From contig CAZYZX010000001.1 of assembly GCA_964652025.1 (NCBI GenBank), positions 186,001-250,000 on the forward strand: 64,000 bases of DNA, written 5' to 3'. The stretch is from JAEXOD01 sp964652025. Its GTDB lineage: Bacteria > Bacteroidota > Ignavibacteria > Ignavibacteriales > Melioribacteraceae. Made by a program: the position numbers and the translations under genes. Within the stretch, counting starts at the first letter, position 1. Each line of letters begins with the position of its first letter. Positions 34,482-43,936 of the stretch are shown here, piece by piece. The notes under the pieces are model-generated. The model did not search any database. It worked only from the letters and a program-made list of their open reading frames with translations, and was not told the origin of the DNA.

Positions 34482-36104
34482 ATGGATTTTCAAAAAAAGG
34501 TTAAGTATATTTTTATAACAGGTGGGGTTGTATCATCTTTAGGTAAGGGAATAACAGCGTCTTCATTGGGATTATTATTAAAGCAAAGGGGTTATAGTGT
34601 AACGATTCAAAAATTTGATCCCTATATAAATGTAGATCCTGGTACAATGAATCCATTTCAACATGGAGAAGTATATGTAACGGATGATGGCGCAGAAACA
34701 GATTTAGACTTAGGTCATTATGAAAGGTTTTTGGATGTTAGTATGTCTAAAGCTAACAATACAACAACTGGTCAAGTGTATGATGAAGTAATATCTAAAG
34801 AAAGAAGAGGAGATTATTTAGGTGCTACAGTTCAAGTAATTCCTCATATTACAGATGAAATTAAAAAGAGAATGAAATATTTGGGTGAAACGGGTAAATA
34901 TGATATTATAATTACCGAAATTGGTGGTACTGTAGGTGATATCGAAAGCTTACCCTTTATGGAATCCATACGACAATTAATGTTAGAGTTAGGGCGCAAA
35001 AATTCATTAAGCATCCATGTTACTTTAGTGCCATATATTTCATCTGCTGGTGAAATGAAAACAAAGCCTACACAACATAGTGTTAAAAATCTTCAAGAAT
35101 TAGGAATACAGCCACAAATACTTGTTTGCAGAAGCGAAAAGCCATTAGATGAAGAAATAAAACATAAGATTGCCTCGTTTTGTAATGTTAATGATAAAGC
35201 AGTTATTTCCGCATATGATTGTGATACAATTTATGAAGTTCCATTAATTTTATTGAAACAAAAATTTGATAGGTTGGTTCTAAAATATCTAAAGTTACCA
35301 GATATAAATATTAATATTGATACTTGGGCAGAATTAGTAGATAAGATAAAAAATCCTATAGGTGCTGTTAAAATAGCAGTATGCGGTAAATATACAGAAG
35401 TACAAGATGCTTATAAAAGTATAACAGAAGCTTTTATACATGCTGGTGCAGAAAATGTTGTTAAAGTAAACTACGAGTTTATTAGAGCAGAGGACATTAA
35501 TGAAAAAACGGTTAGTGGTTTACTAAAAGATTTTGATGGAATATTAGTCCCTGGTGGTTTTGGGAATAGAGGAATTGAGGGGAAAATTACTGCTATTAAT
35601 TACGCAAGGGTAAATAAAATACCATTTTTTGGAATTTGTTTAGGTATGCAGCTTGCTGTAATAGAAATAGCCAGAAATGTATGTGGAATAAAACGTGCTA
35701 ATAGTTCGGAATTTGTTAAGAACAAATTTAGTGTTATTGATTTAATGGAAAATCAAAAGAAGGTTAGCAAAAAGGGTGGAACGATGAGGTTGGGAGCTTA
35801 TACCTGTTTATTAAAAGAGGGAACTTTAGCAAGTAAAGCATATGGTGTTTCGGAAATTTCTGAAAGGCATAGACATAGATATGAGTTTAACAATAAATAT
35901 AGAGAAATTTTTGAGAAAAATAGTGTTGTTTTAAGTGGGCTTTCCCCAGATAGAACATTGGTTGAAATTATAGAATTAAAAGATCATCCATGGTTTTTAG
36001 GTTGTCAATTTCATCCAGAGCTAAAATCTCGCGCAGTTAAAGCACATCCATTGTTTAGAGAATTTATAAAAGCAGCGATTAATTATTCATCACAAAAAGG
36101 GTAA
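34482..36104 (+). CDS. pyrG: CTP synthase
   Basis: Converts UTP to CTP using glutamine, the last step of pyrimidine nucleotide synthesis. The N-terminal amidoligase domain (1-270) has the P-loop-like GGVVSSLGKG (14-23) and FDPYINVDPGTMNP (45-58). The C-terminal class I glutaminase (about 295-540) has the oxyanion segment PGGFGNRG, the nucleophile C386 in GICLGMQ and the His/Glu pair in QFHPE. At 540 aa it is of standard length. The next gene starts 6 bases downstream. No ribosome binding site is obvious before the ATG. Confidence 0.97.
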   Translation: MDFQKKVKYIFITGGVVSSLGKGITASSLGLLLKQRGYSVTIQKFDPYINVDPGTMNPFQHGEVYVTDDGAETDLDLGHYERFLDVSMSKANNTTTGQVYDEVISKERRGDYLGATVQVIPHITDEIKKRMKYLGETGKYDIIITEIGGTVGDIESLPFMESIRQLMLELGRKNSLSIHVTLVPYISSAGEMKTKPTQHSVKNLQELGIQPQILVCRSEKPLDEEIKHKIASFCNVNDKAVISAYDCDTIYEVPLILLKQKFDRLVLKYLKLPDININIDTWAELVDKIKNPIGAVKIAVCGKYTEVQDAYKSITEAFIHAGAENVVKVNYEFIRAEDINEKTVSGLLKDFDGILVPGGFGNRGIEGKITAINYARVNKIPFFGICLGMQLAVIEIARNVCGIKRANSSEFVKNKFSVIDLMENQKKVSKKGGTMRLGAYTCLLKEGTLASKAYGVSEISERHRHRYEFNNKYREIFEKNSVVLSGLSPDRTLVEIIELKDHPWFLGCQFHPELKSRAVKAHPLFREFIKAAINYSSQKG

Positions 36105-36110
36105 TAAAAA

Positions 36111-37589
36111 TTGAAAAAGATAATTTTGTTTGTTTTGATAGGTATTAATTTTATTTATGCTTTAGATAAGAAAGCTACTATAAAAAAAGGTATTGAACTT
36201 ACTTACAGTTTTGAATTTAACGAGGCGGAAAAATTATTCCAAAAATTTATTAATGAAAATCCAAATGAACCAGAGGGGTATTTATACTTATCTCAAATTT
36301 ATGCTTGGAGTTATTTAGGAAGTAAAGAAGAGAATGACTATACTATTTTTACTAAAACTATAGAACAAAGTATAGATAAATTAAAAGAAAAACTTGATAA
36401 AGATAAAAATAAATATGAGTGGAATTATCTTTTAGGAAAAGCATATTTTCTTAAAGCAATGGCTTTAATGAATAAAGGGGATAACTTACAAGCTTTTCTT
36501 GCTACAAAAAGTTCTGTAGATTATTTAAATTCTGTATTAGAAGAAAAGAAAAATTTTTATGATGCAAGATTAGAATTGGGTATATTTCAATATGCATTAG
36601 ACTTTATTCCGCCTGTTTTTAAGTGGGCTGTAAGTATGACAGGTTTATCTGCAGATAAAGAAAAAGGATTTAATAATGTATTATTAGCATATAAAAAAGG
36701 TACAAATTCTAAAATTGAAGGAGCTTTTCATTTAGGAAAGATATATGCTGATTATCTGGCTGAATATGATAGCTCTGCAATGTACTTAAATAGTTTAATT
36801 AGCAAATATCCCTCTAATACATTGTTTTTATATCAGTGTTCAATTACACATATGTTAAATAGAAATTTAAACTCTGCAGAGCGATTATTGAACAAAGTTA
36901 TTTCATTAAATAATCCAAAATTTAAGCAAACAACAGCTTTTGCTTACTTTTTACTGGGGGATATTTATTTTAGGAGGAATAATTTTGAAAAAGCAATAGA
37001 TTACTATACTAAATTTTTAGAACTAACAAAAATTTCTGATTATTTAGGAATAGCTTATTTTAGACTTTCATTTTGTTATTTAATGACTGATAAAAGTGAC
37101 AAATCTAAAAAGATGATAGCAATGACTGATAATGGAAATGATGATATACAAGATGATATTTATGCAAAGCTTGAAGGGAAGAAAATAAAAGAATATGGCT
37201 GGAGCAATGATAGAAAAATATTAACAATAAGTAATAATTATTTAGAAGCTGCTTTATATGATTCTGTTATAACTTATTTAAATGAAAATAAATCCAAATT
37301 AAAGGATAAAGAATTTATAAATGTTGCAAAGCTTTATTTAGCAGAAGCATACATTTATAAAAAAGATCTAAAAAATGCTGCTAATCTTTTAGATGATGTA
37401 AACGTTAAAGATTTTGATAGAGAGAAATGGGCTATTCCATATACAAACATTCTTAATGCGGAATTATTAATTAAGAGCGAAAAAGGTAAAAGTGCTAATA
37501 AATACTTAAAAGATGCTGAAGAAAATAACGATTATTATTTTAAGGATAAGTATTCTGCCAAAATAAACCGCCTAAAGCGTAAGGTTTGA
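36111..37589 (+). CDS. Exported TPR-repeat protein
   Basis: 492 aa. It starts at TTG 36111 behind AAAGGG, giving a short signal peptide (MKKIILFVLIGINFIYA). The rest is built of tetratricopeptide-like helical hairpins (for example EPEGYLYLSQIYAWSYLG, FAYFLLGDIYFRRNNFEKAIDYYTK and VAKLYLAEAYIYKKDLKNAANLLDD). A hydrophobic, proline-containing stretch FIPPVFKWAVSMTGL (about 164-178) is conserved in a group of such proteins in this phylum, to my recollection. It is probably periplasmic; its partner and function are unknown. Co-transcription with pyrG is likely given the 6-base gap. Confidence 0.75.
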   Translation: MKKIILFVLIGINFIYALDKKATIKKGIELTYSFEFNEAEKLFQKFINENPNEPEGYLYLSQIYAWSYLGSKEENDYTIFTKTIEQSIDKLKEKLDKDKNKYEWNYLLGKAYFLKAMALMNKGDNLQAFLATKSSVDYLNSVLEEKKNFYDARLELGIFQYALDFIPPVFKWAVSMTGLSADKEKGFNNVLLAYKKGTNSKIEGAFHLGKIYADYLAEYDSSAMYLNSLISKYPSNTLFLYQCSITHMLNRNLNSAERLLNKVISLNNPKFKQTTAFAYFLLGDIYFRRNNFEKAIDYYTKFLELTKISDYLGIAYFRLSFCYLMTDKSDKSKKMIAMTDNGNDDIQDDIYAKLEGKKIKEYGWSNDRKILTISNNYLEAALYDSVITYLNENKSKLKDKEFINVAKLYLAEAYIYKKDLKNAANLLDDVNVKDFDREKWAIPYTNILNAELLIKSEKGKSANKYLKDAEENNDYYFKDKYSAKINRLKRKV

Positions 37590-37650
37590 CAATTTTTTAT
37601 ATTGAAATAAACTTATAATTTGATTAAATTTAACTTTTTAAAAGTTTAAT

Positions 37651-38253
37651 ATGTTTAAAGTAGCTGTTTTTATTTCCGGAAGAGGCACCAACTTAAGTGC
37701 ATTAATAGAATACTTTAGGAGTAAAAAAGACTTAGTTGAGTTTATTTTAGTAGTTTCTGATAAAAAAAATGCATATGGATTAATAACAGCACAAGAGAAT
37801 GATATTGATACTTTCAATTTAGATAAAACTGAAGAAAGTTATCAAAAATTATTAAAACTTCTTAAAGATAAAGATTGTGATTTAATTGTATTAGCTGGAT
37901 TTTTAAAGTTAATTCCAGCTTATTTTATTAAAGAATTTGAAAATAAAATTATAAACATACATCCAGCATTATTACCATCATTTGGTGGTGCGGGGATGTA
38001 TGGAATGAATGTACATAAAGCAGTTTTTGCAAAATCATGCAAAGTTTCTGGTGCTACAGTTCATTTTGTAAACGAAAATTATGATGAAGGATTAATTATA
38101 GATCAAGTTGCGGTTGATATTAGGGATGCAAAATCTGCTGATGAAATTGCAGCAAAAGTTTTGGAAATTGAGCATGAATTACTTCCAAAAGTTGTTGAAA
38201 AAATTGCATTAAATAAAATAATAATAGAAGATAAAAGAGTACTAATATTATAG
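37651..38253 (+). CDS. purN: Phosphoribosylglycinamide formyltransferase
   Basis: Third step of purine synthesis: transfers a formyl group from 10-formyl-THF to GAR. 200 aa. The phosphate loop SGRGTN is at 9-14; the catalytic Asn and His are N102 and H104 in INIHPALLPSFGG, and the Asp is D145 in YDEG. It starts a nucleotide/cell-shape operon (purN-purH-mreBCD-mrdA-rodA-pyrF) with gaps of at most 9 bases downstream. Upstream lie TTGACA (37586-37591) and a consensus TATAAT (37614-37619), but they are spaced 22 bases apart. Confidence 0.95.
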   Translation: MFKVAVFISGRGTNLSALIEYFRSKKDLVEFILVVSDKKNAYGLITAQENDIDTFNLDKTEESYQKLLKLLKDKDCDLIVLAGFLKLIPAYFIKEFENKIINIHPALLPSFGGAGMYGMNVHKAVFAKSCKVSGATVHFVNENYDEGLIIDQVAVDIRDAKSADEIAAKVLEIEHELLPKVVEKIALNKIIIEDKRVLIL

Positions 38254-38260
38254 GCAAAAA

Positions 38261-39781
38261 ATGAATTATAAGCATACTGCATTAGTTAGCGTTTCAGATA
38301 AACAGGGAATATTGGAATTATGTAGTGCTCTGCTTAGGAATGAATATAGAATTTTAGCTACGGGTAAAACTGCTAAGCTATTATTAGAAAATGGAATAGA
38401 ATGTACAGAAGTAAGTGAGTTTACCGGTTTTCCCGAAATTTTTGAGGGGCGAGTTAAAACGCTTCAACCAAGAATTTTTGGTGGAATATTGCAAAGGCCA
38501 GATAATGAAAAAGATAAATTAGAAGCTTTAGAAAATGGTATAGAATTAATAGATGTGGTGGTTGTTAATTTGTATCCATTTCCTCAAGTAGCAATTAGAG
38601 AGGATATTGATTTGGATACAAAAGTTGAAAATATTGATATAGGGGGTCCAAGTTTAATACGAGCAGCAGCTAAAAATTATAAATATGTAAGTGTATTAAC
38701 AAATCCTAATCAATATAATGTTTTTATTGAAAAATTAAATTCTAATAATGTTGATTTGGATTATAGGAAAAAATTAGCAGTTGATGCATTTTCTTACACT
38801 GCTTATTATGATACCATAATTGCAAATTATTTTGAAAAAGAGTTTGGTTTATCCAAAACACATATTAGAGTGAATTATCCTTTATATGAAAATTTGCGAT
38901 ATGGTGAAAATCCGCATCAAAAAGCTGCCTTTTATGGAAGTTTTAATGATTATTTTGAATTTTTACACGGTAAAGATTTATCTTATAACAATATTGTAGA
39001 CCTTAATGCAGCTGTAGAGTTAATAAATGATTTACCTAAAGTAAGTTGTGCAATAATAAAGCATACAAACCCATGTGGTGCTGCAATAGCAAACGACGTA
39101 TTAACAGCTTATACTAAAGCATTATCAACAGATTCAGTATCTGCATTTGGTGGAATTGTAGCATTTAATGATGAAGTAGATTTAGAAACTGCAAAAAAGC
39201 TTAACGAAATATTTTTAGAAATAGTAGTAGCTCCTGCTTATAGTTTAGAAGCATTAGAAGAATTAAAGAAAAAGAAAAACAGAAGGATATTGAAATATTT
39301 AGGTGATAAAAAAGAAGATACAATTATAAAAAGTGTAATAGGTGGTGTTTTAGTGCAAGATGCTGATACATCCACTTTTAAGAAATTATATTTAAAGCTT
39401 GTTACAGAAAATGCATGCAAAGAAGAGCAACTAAAGGATTTGGAGCTTGCATGGGTTATTTGTAAGCATGTTAAATCTAATGCAATAGTATATGTAAAAG
39501 ACGGAAAAGTGTTGGGAGTAGGTGCGGGTCAAATGAGCCGTGTTGATAGTGCCAAAATAGCAGTAATGAAAGCAAAAGAACATAACCACAATTTAGAAGG
39601 TGCGGTTGCTGCATCGGATGCATTTTTCCCATTTGCAGATGGTTTAGAGGAAATAGTAAAAGCTGGAATAAATGTAGTAATACAACCGGGTGGTTCTGTT
39701 AGGGATAATGAAGTGATTGAGGCAGCTAATAAAAATAAGATTAGTATGTATTTTACAAGTATTAGAAACTTTAAACATTAA
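38261..39781 (+). CDS. purH: Bifunctional AICAR transformylase / IMP cyclohydrolase
   Basis: Last two steps of purine synthesis, forming IMP. The N-terminal MGS-like IMP cyclohydrolase domain (1-195) has K66 in RVKTLQP and ILATGKTAKLL. The C-terminal AICAR transformylase domain has the catalytic pair K267-H268 in IIKHTNPCGAA and SDAFFPFADG. At 506 aa it is standard. It begins 7 bases after purN. Confidence 0.96.
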   Translation: MNYKHTALVSVSDKQGILELCSALLRNEYRILATGKTAKLLLENGIECTEVSEFTGFPEIFEGRVKTLQPRIFGGILQRPDNEKDKLEALENGIELIDVVVVNLYPFPQVAIREDIDLDTKVENIDIGGPSLIRAAAKNYKYVSVLTNPNQYNVFIEKLNSNNVDLDYRKKLAVDAFSYTAYYDTIIANYFEKEFGLSKTHIRVNYPLYENLRYGENPHQKAAFYGSFNDYFEFLHGKDLSYNNIVDLNAAVELINDLPKVSCAIIKHTNPCGAAIANDVLTAYTKALSTDSVSAFGGIVAFNDEVDLETAKKLNEIFLEIVVAPAYSLEALEELKKKKNRRILKYLGDKKEDTIIKSVIGGVLVQDADTSTFKKLYLKLVTENACKEEQLKDLELAWVICKHVKSNAIVYVKDGKVLGVGAGQMSRVDSAKIAVMKAKEHNHNLEGAVAASDAFFPFADGLEEIVKAGINVVIQPGGSVRDNEVIEAANKNKISMYFTSIRNFKH

Positions 39782-39790
39782 CGAGGAAAT

Positions 39791-40816
39791 ATGGGAATTT
39801 TTAGCTTATTCTCAAATGATATAGCGATAGATTTAGGTACTGCAAATACATTAGTTTATGTTAAAGGGAAAGGAATAGTATTAAACGAACCTTCAATAGT
39901 AGCATTTGAACGTTCTACTAAAAAGATTATAGCAATAGGTAATCAAGCAAAAGAAATGCAAGGGCGTGAACATAAGGAAATTAGAGTAGTTCGCCCAATG
40001 CGAGATGGAGTAATTGCAGATTTTGAAATAGCAGAAGCAATGATAAAAGCGTTTATTAAAAAAGTTAGCTCGGGTGCTTTTTCTACAAGAAGAATAGTTA
40101 TTGCTGTTCCAAGCGGCGTTACTGAAGTTGAAAAACGTGCTGTAAGAGATGCAGCAGAGCATGCTGGTGCAAAAGAAGTTCATTTAATAGCAGAACCAAT
40201 GGCTGCTGCTATTGGTGTTGGTTTAGAAGTGGATGCCCCTATTGGTAATATGATTGTTGATATAGGTGGTGGAACTACAGAGATTGCTGTTATTGCATTA
40301 TCGGGTATTGTACATGAGGAATCTATTAGAATAGCTGGCGATGAAATGAACAATGCAATTATGCAATTTTTCAAAAAAAATTATAACTTACTTATTGGTG
40401 AAAGAACGGGTGAAATTATAAAGTGTGAAGTTGGCAGTGCTGTTCCATTAAAAGAAGAATTGACTATTCAAGTAAAGGGACGTGACTTAGTCGGCGGAAT
40501 TCCAAAAACTACTGAAGTTAGTAGTGTTGAAATACGTGAAGCTTTAAATGAAAATATAAACCAAATTATAGAGGCTATAAAACAAACATTAGAAAGAACT
40601 CCAGCGGAATTATCTTCTGACTTAGTAGAACGTGGCATAATGTTATCTGGTGGTGGTGCCTTGTTAAAAGGTTTAGATGAAAGAATAAGAATGGAAACTA
40701 AACTTCCTGTTCACGTTGCAGATGATCCTTTAACAGCAGTAGTTAGAGGAACTGGAAGAGCAATTGAAAATATTAATAAATATTCTAAAGTTTTTATTAG
40801 AAAGCGCACTTATTAA
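39791..40816 (+). CDS. mreB: Rod shape-determining protein MreB
   Basis: Actin-like filament protein that positions lateral wall synthesis. 341 aa, with the ATP-binding motifs DLGTANTLVYVKGKG (about 15-29), DIGGGTTEIAVI (about 158-169) and SGGGALLKGLDERI. The N-terminal amphipathic stretch MGIFSLFSNDIAIDLG is typical. AGGAAAT precedes the ATG. The stop and the ATG of mreC share one base. Confidence 0.97.
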   Translation: MGIFSLFSNDIAIDLGTANTLVYVKGKGIVLNEPSIVAFERSTKKIIAIGNQAKEMQGREHKEIRVVRPMRDGVIADFEIAEAMIKAFIKKVSSGAFSTRRIVIAVPSGVTEVEKRAVRDAAEHAGAKEVHLIAEPMAAAIGVGLEVDAPIGNMIVDIGGGTTEIAVIALSGIVHEESIRIAGDEMNNAIMQFFKKNYNLLIGERTGEIIKCEVGSAVPLKEELTIQVKGRDLVGGIPKTTEVSSVEIREALNENINQIIEAIKQTLERTPAELSSDLVERGIMLSGGGALLKGLDERIRMETKLPVHVADDPLTAVVRGTGRAIENINKYSKVFIRKRTY

Positions 40817-41646
40817 TGCTAAAAATATTATTTAAGTTTTATAACGATTTTAAGGACTATTTCCTACTTGTTTTTTTATTATTTATTAGCTTAATATTTC
40901 TCTCGTTTAACAAATCTGAAAAAATTACCACTTTACGTGGATATTTTTATAATATATTTGCACCACTTAATGCTGCATTTACAGATTTTTACTCTATATT
41001 TTTAGAAAATAAAGATGTTAAAGATTTGCAAATTAGAAATGCAGAATTAATGTTAGAAAACAATTTGCTAAGAAATTATGCAATCCAAAATTTAGAATTA
41101 AAAAGCTTGTTGAAAATACAAGACACATCCAAACTAAAATTAAAACGAGCCAAAGTTATTTCTAAATTAGTAAATGGTTCTCAAGGTAATTTAATAATTG
41201 ATATTGGCACAGATAGTGGTGTTGATAAAGGGATGCCTGTTATAAACGATAAAGGATTAATAGGAGTTATTCAGAACTCTACTAGTAAATACTCATTAGT
41301 AAAACATATAAATAATACATCTTTTAAAATTGCTGCAAAAGACCAAAGAACAGGTGTTGATGGTATTGTAGGTTTTAATGGAATAAATTTAATTATGACA
41401 AATATTCAAGGTGTAGATAGTATTTTTATTGGTGATAGAATAGTTACAAGTGATTTTAGTACAGTTTCACCTCCAAACATTCCTTTGGGAATAGTTAAAA
41501 AGAAAGAACCAAATAATCAAGGTGCTGGGTATAACATAATAGTTGAACCATTTGTAAATTTGGATTGGGTTTCGTATGTTTTTGTTTATCCTTTTGTGCA
41601 AGATACTGTTATTGAAAAATTAAAGACACACAAATTAAAGAAATGA
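40816..41646 (+). CDS. mreC: Rod shape-determining protein MreC
   Basis: 276 aa. Cytoplasmic N-terminus, one membrane helix (about 14-33), a coiled coil (about 60-95, NAELMLENNLLRNYAIQNLEL) and the periplasmic double-barrel domain (about 105-255; DIGTDSGVDKGMPVINDKGLIGVI, GVDGIVGF). It scaffolds the elongasome and activates PBP2. It overlaps both neighbours by 1 and 4 bases, so expression is coupled. Confidence 0.94.
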   Translation: MLKILFKFYNDFKDYFLLVFLLFISLIFLSFNKSEKITTLRGYFYNIFAPLNAAFTDFYSIFLENKDVKDLQIRNAELMLENNLLRNYAIQNLELKSLLKIQDTSKLKLKRAKVISKLVNGSQGNLIIDIGTDSGVDKGMPVINDKGLIGVIQNSTSKYSLVKHINNTSFKIAAKDQRTGVDGIVGFNGINLIMTNIQGVDSIFIGDRIVTSDFSTVSPPNIPLGIVKKKEPNNQGAGYNIIVEPFVNLDWVSYVFVYPFVQDTVIEKLKTHKLKK

Positions 41647-42134
41647 TAAAAAGTTTTGGCTTACCCTTATTAATATTTATACCTTTAATGGTTTTACAAT
41701 TAACAATAATTCCTCTTATATCATATAATGATATTGTACCAGACTTGGTAATATTACCAGTAATTTACTTTGCTGTTAAAAGAGGGAATAGATATGGAAT
41801 GATTTTAGGATTTATTATTGGTTTTCTTTTTGATTTGTTCAGTGGTGGATTAATTGGACCATCAATGTTTAGTAAAACAATTGCTGGTTTTATTGCTGGT
41901 TATTTTTATAATGAAAATAAAATAGATTTAACATTAGGTTCTGCATTTTTTATGGTTATAGTTTTTATATGTTCATCTATTGATTCTCTATTTTATTCAA
42001 TTTTTTCTGTATCTCAAACCGATCTATCTGTTTCTTCTTTTTTACTTAAAAGCTCTATTTTACCTGGTATATACTCTTCAGCTTTTAGTTTACCATCAAT
42101 TATTTATAATAATAAGTCTGATAAGATAAGATGA
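41643..42134 (+). CDS. mreD: Rod shape-determining protein MreD
   Basis: 163 aa, almost entirely hydrophobic with about five membrane helices; the signature VPDLVILPVIYFAVKRGNRYGMILGFIIGFLFDLFSGG is that of MreD. An inner-membrane partner of MreC and RodA/PBP2. It overlaps mreC (ATGA) and mrdA by 4 bases each. Confidence 0.9.
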   Translation: MIKSFGLPLLIFIPLMVLQLTIIPLISYNDIVPDLVILPVIYFAVKRGNRYGMILGFIIGFLFDLFSGGLIGPSMFSKTIAGFIAGYFYNENKIDLTLGSAFFMVIVFICSSIDSLFYSIFSVSQTDLSVSSFLLKSSILPGIYSSAFSLPSIIYNNKSDKIR

Positions 42135-43936
42135 AAAGTGGAATTGAAATAACTATAGAGCAAAGAAGAAATATATTGTTTTTTTTTATTGTTGGATTTG
42201 GAATTTTATTAGTTATACAATTAATAAAAATGCAGATTATAGACTATGAAATTTATAATCAAAAATCTTCTAAAAATAGTATAAAAGGGATTTATCAGCA
42301 AGCACCAAGGGGAATAATATACGATAGAAATTATAATATTTTAGTAAATAATAAACCAAGTTTTTCTGTACAAATTACACCGGCATTTTATGACACAACA
42401 TTAAATTCAAAATTAGAAAAACACCTTGACTATGAACCGGGTACAATATCAAAAATATTAAGATTAAATAGAAATTCATCTAAATATATTCCGCGTTTAA
42501 TAAAAAGGGGTGTAGATTTTAAATTTATTGCATGGTTTGAAGAAAACGCTGATGAACTAAAGGGGGTTAACTATATAACAGATACCGAACGAGATTATAA
42601 TCATGGTATACGTGGTGCACATATGTTTGGTTATATAAGGGAAATATCCCAAGACCAACTAAAGAATTTAAAAGATGAATATCAGATGGGTGATATGATT
42701 GGAGTAACGGGAATAGAAAGGGCTTATGAGAAATATTTACGAGGTGAAAAAGGTATTAGTTATATTTTATTAGATGCTGGGCAAAAATATATTGGTAAAT
42801 ATGAAGATGGTAAGTTTGATAAACCCATGATTAAGGGGAATGATTTAGTTTTAGGGATAGATTTAGATGCTCAAAAGGCAGCTGAAAATGCTTTTGGAGA
42901 TAAACAAGGAGCATTAGTAGCAATTGAACCATCAACGGGTGAGATTCTAGCTTTTTATAGCTCGCCCGATTTTGACTTGGGAGAGTTAACTTCTTATACA
43001 AGTAGTGAAGCATGGAAAAAGATATTAAATGACTCAAGAAAGCCACTTTTTAATCGTGCTACAATGTCTGCAAATCCACCTGGATCTACATTTAAAATGT
43101 TCGAATCTTTATTAGCATTACAAGAGGGTATTATTACACCAGAGTATCGTGCAAGTTGCCCGGGAGGTTTTCAATACGGTAATAGATTTTTTAAGTGCCA
43201 TGGTGCGCATGGGGCTATTGATATTAAACATTCAATTGAAAAATCATGCAATACATTTTATTACCAATTAATATTAAAAATTGGAATTGATAAATGGAAC
43301 GAATATGCACACAAGTTTGGATTTGGTGAAAAAACAGGAGTTGATATTGGAGAAGAATTGCCAGGTTTGGTACCAAGTAGAATGTACTATGACAAAGTGT
43401 GGGGCAAAAACCGGTGGGGTAGTGGATTTTTAGTTAGTTTAGGAATAGGACAAGGAGAGTTAAGTACTACAGTAATTCAATTAGCCCAGTATGCTTGTTT
43501 ATTAGCAAACTACGGTAAAACATATAGCCCACATTTTGTTAAAGGTTTTATAAATACTAAAACGCAAAAGTTTGAACCTTTTGTTAGTAAAGAAGTTACA
43601 GTAGACATTAAAAAAGAGTATTTTGATATTGTGCGAGAGGGTATGTATTTAGTGGTTAATGGAGCAGGTACGGCAACACATATAAAAGAAACTGAATTTA
43701 CAATAGCGGGTAAAACGGGAACCTCGCAAAATCCACATGGTGCAGATCACGCTTTATTTATCGGTTTTGCACCTTATGAAAATCCAAAAATAGCAATTGC
43801 TGTAATAGTGCATAATGTTGGATTTGGTGGCACCCATGCTGCACCTATAGCAAGAGATGTTATGAAAGCCTATTTAATAAAAAATAAAAATAACAACATA
43901 CAAAATGTAGATAAAAGCAATGATAGAAAAAATTAA
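42131..43936 (+). CDS. mrdA: Penicillin-binding protein 2 (elongasome transpeptidase)
   Basis: 601 aa. One N-terminal membrane helix (14-34), a pedestal/dimerisation domain (55-215, with APRGIIYDRN) and a transpeptidase domain with S319-T-F-K322 (SxxK), S372-C-N374 (SxN) and K528-T-G530. Cross-links peptidoglycan during elongation together with RodA. Its 3' end overlaps rodA by 17 bases. Confidence 0.96.
   Translation: MKSGIEITIEQRRNILFFFIVGFGILLVIQLIKMQIIDYEIYNQKSSKNSIKGIYQQAPRGIIYDRNYNILVNNKPSFSVQITPAFYDTTLNSKLEKHLDYEPGTISKILRLNRNSSKYIPRLIKRGVDFKFIAWFEENADELKGVNYITDTERDYNHGIRGAHMFGYIREISQDQLKNLKDEYQMGDMIGVTGIERAYEKYLRGEKGISYILLDAGQKYIGKYEDGKFDKPMIKGNDLVLGIDLDAQKAAENAFGDKQGALVAIEPSTGEILAFYSSPDFDLGELTSYTSSEAWKKILNDSRKPLFNRATMSANPPGSTFKMFESLLALQEGIITPEYRASCPGGFQYGNRFFKCHGAHGAIDIKHSIEKSCNTFYYQLILKIGIDKWNEYAHKFGFGEKTGVDIGEELPGLVPSRMYYDKVWGKNRWGSGFLVSLGIGQGELSTTVIQLAQYACLLANYGKTYSPHFVKGFINTKTQKFEPFVSKEVTVDIKKEYFDIVREGMYLVVNGAGTATHIKETEFTIAGKTGTSQNPHGADHALFIGFAPYENPKIAIAVIVHNVGFGGTHAAPIARDVMKAYLIKNKNNNIQNVDKSNDRKN

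Noticed and set aside
37586..37619. TTGACA and TATAAT before purN as a promoter
   Set aside because: The two boxes are 22 bases apart, too far for a normal sigma-70 promoter; each is likely by chance in AT-rich DNA.
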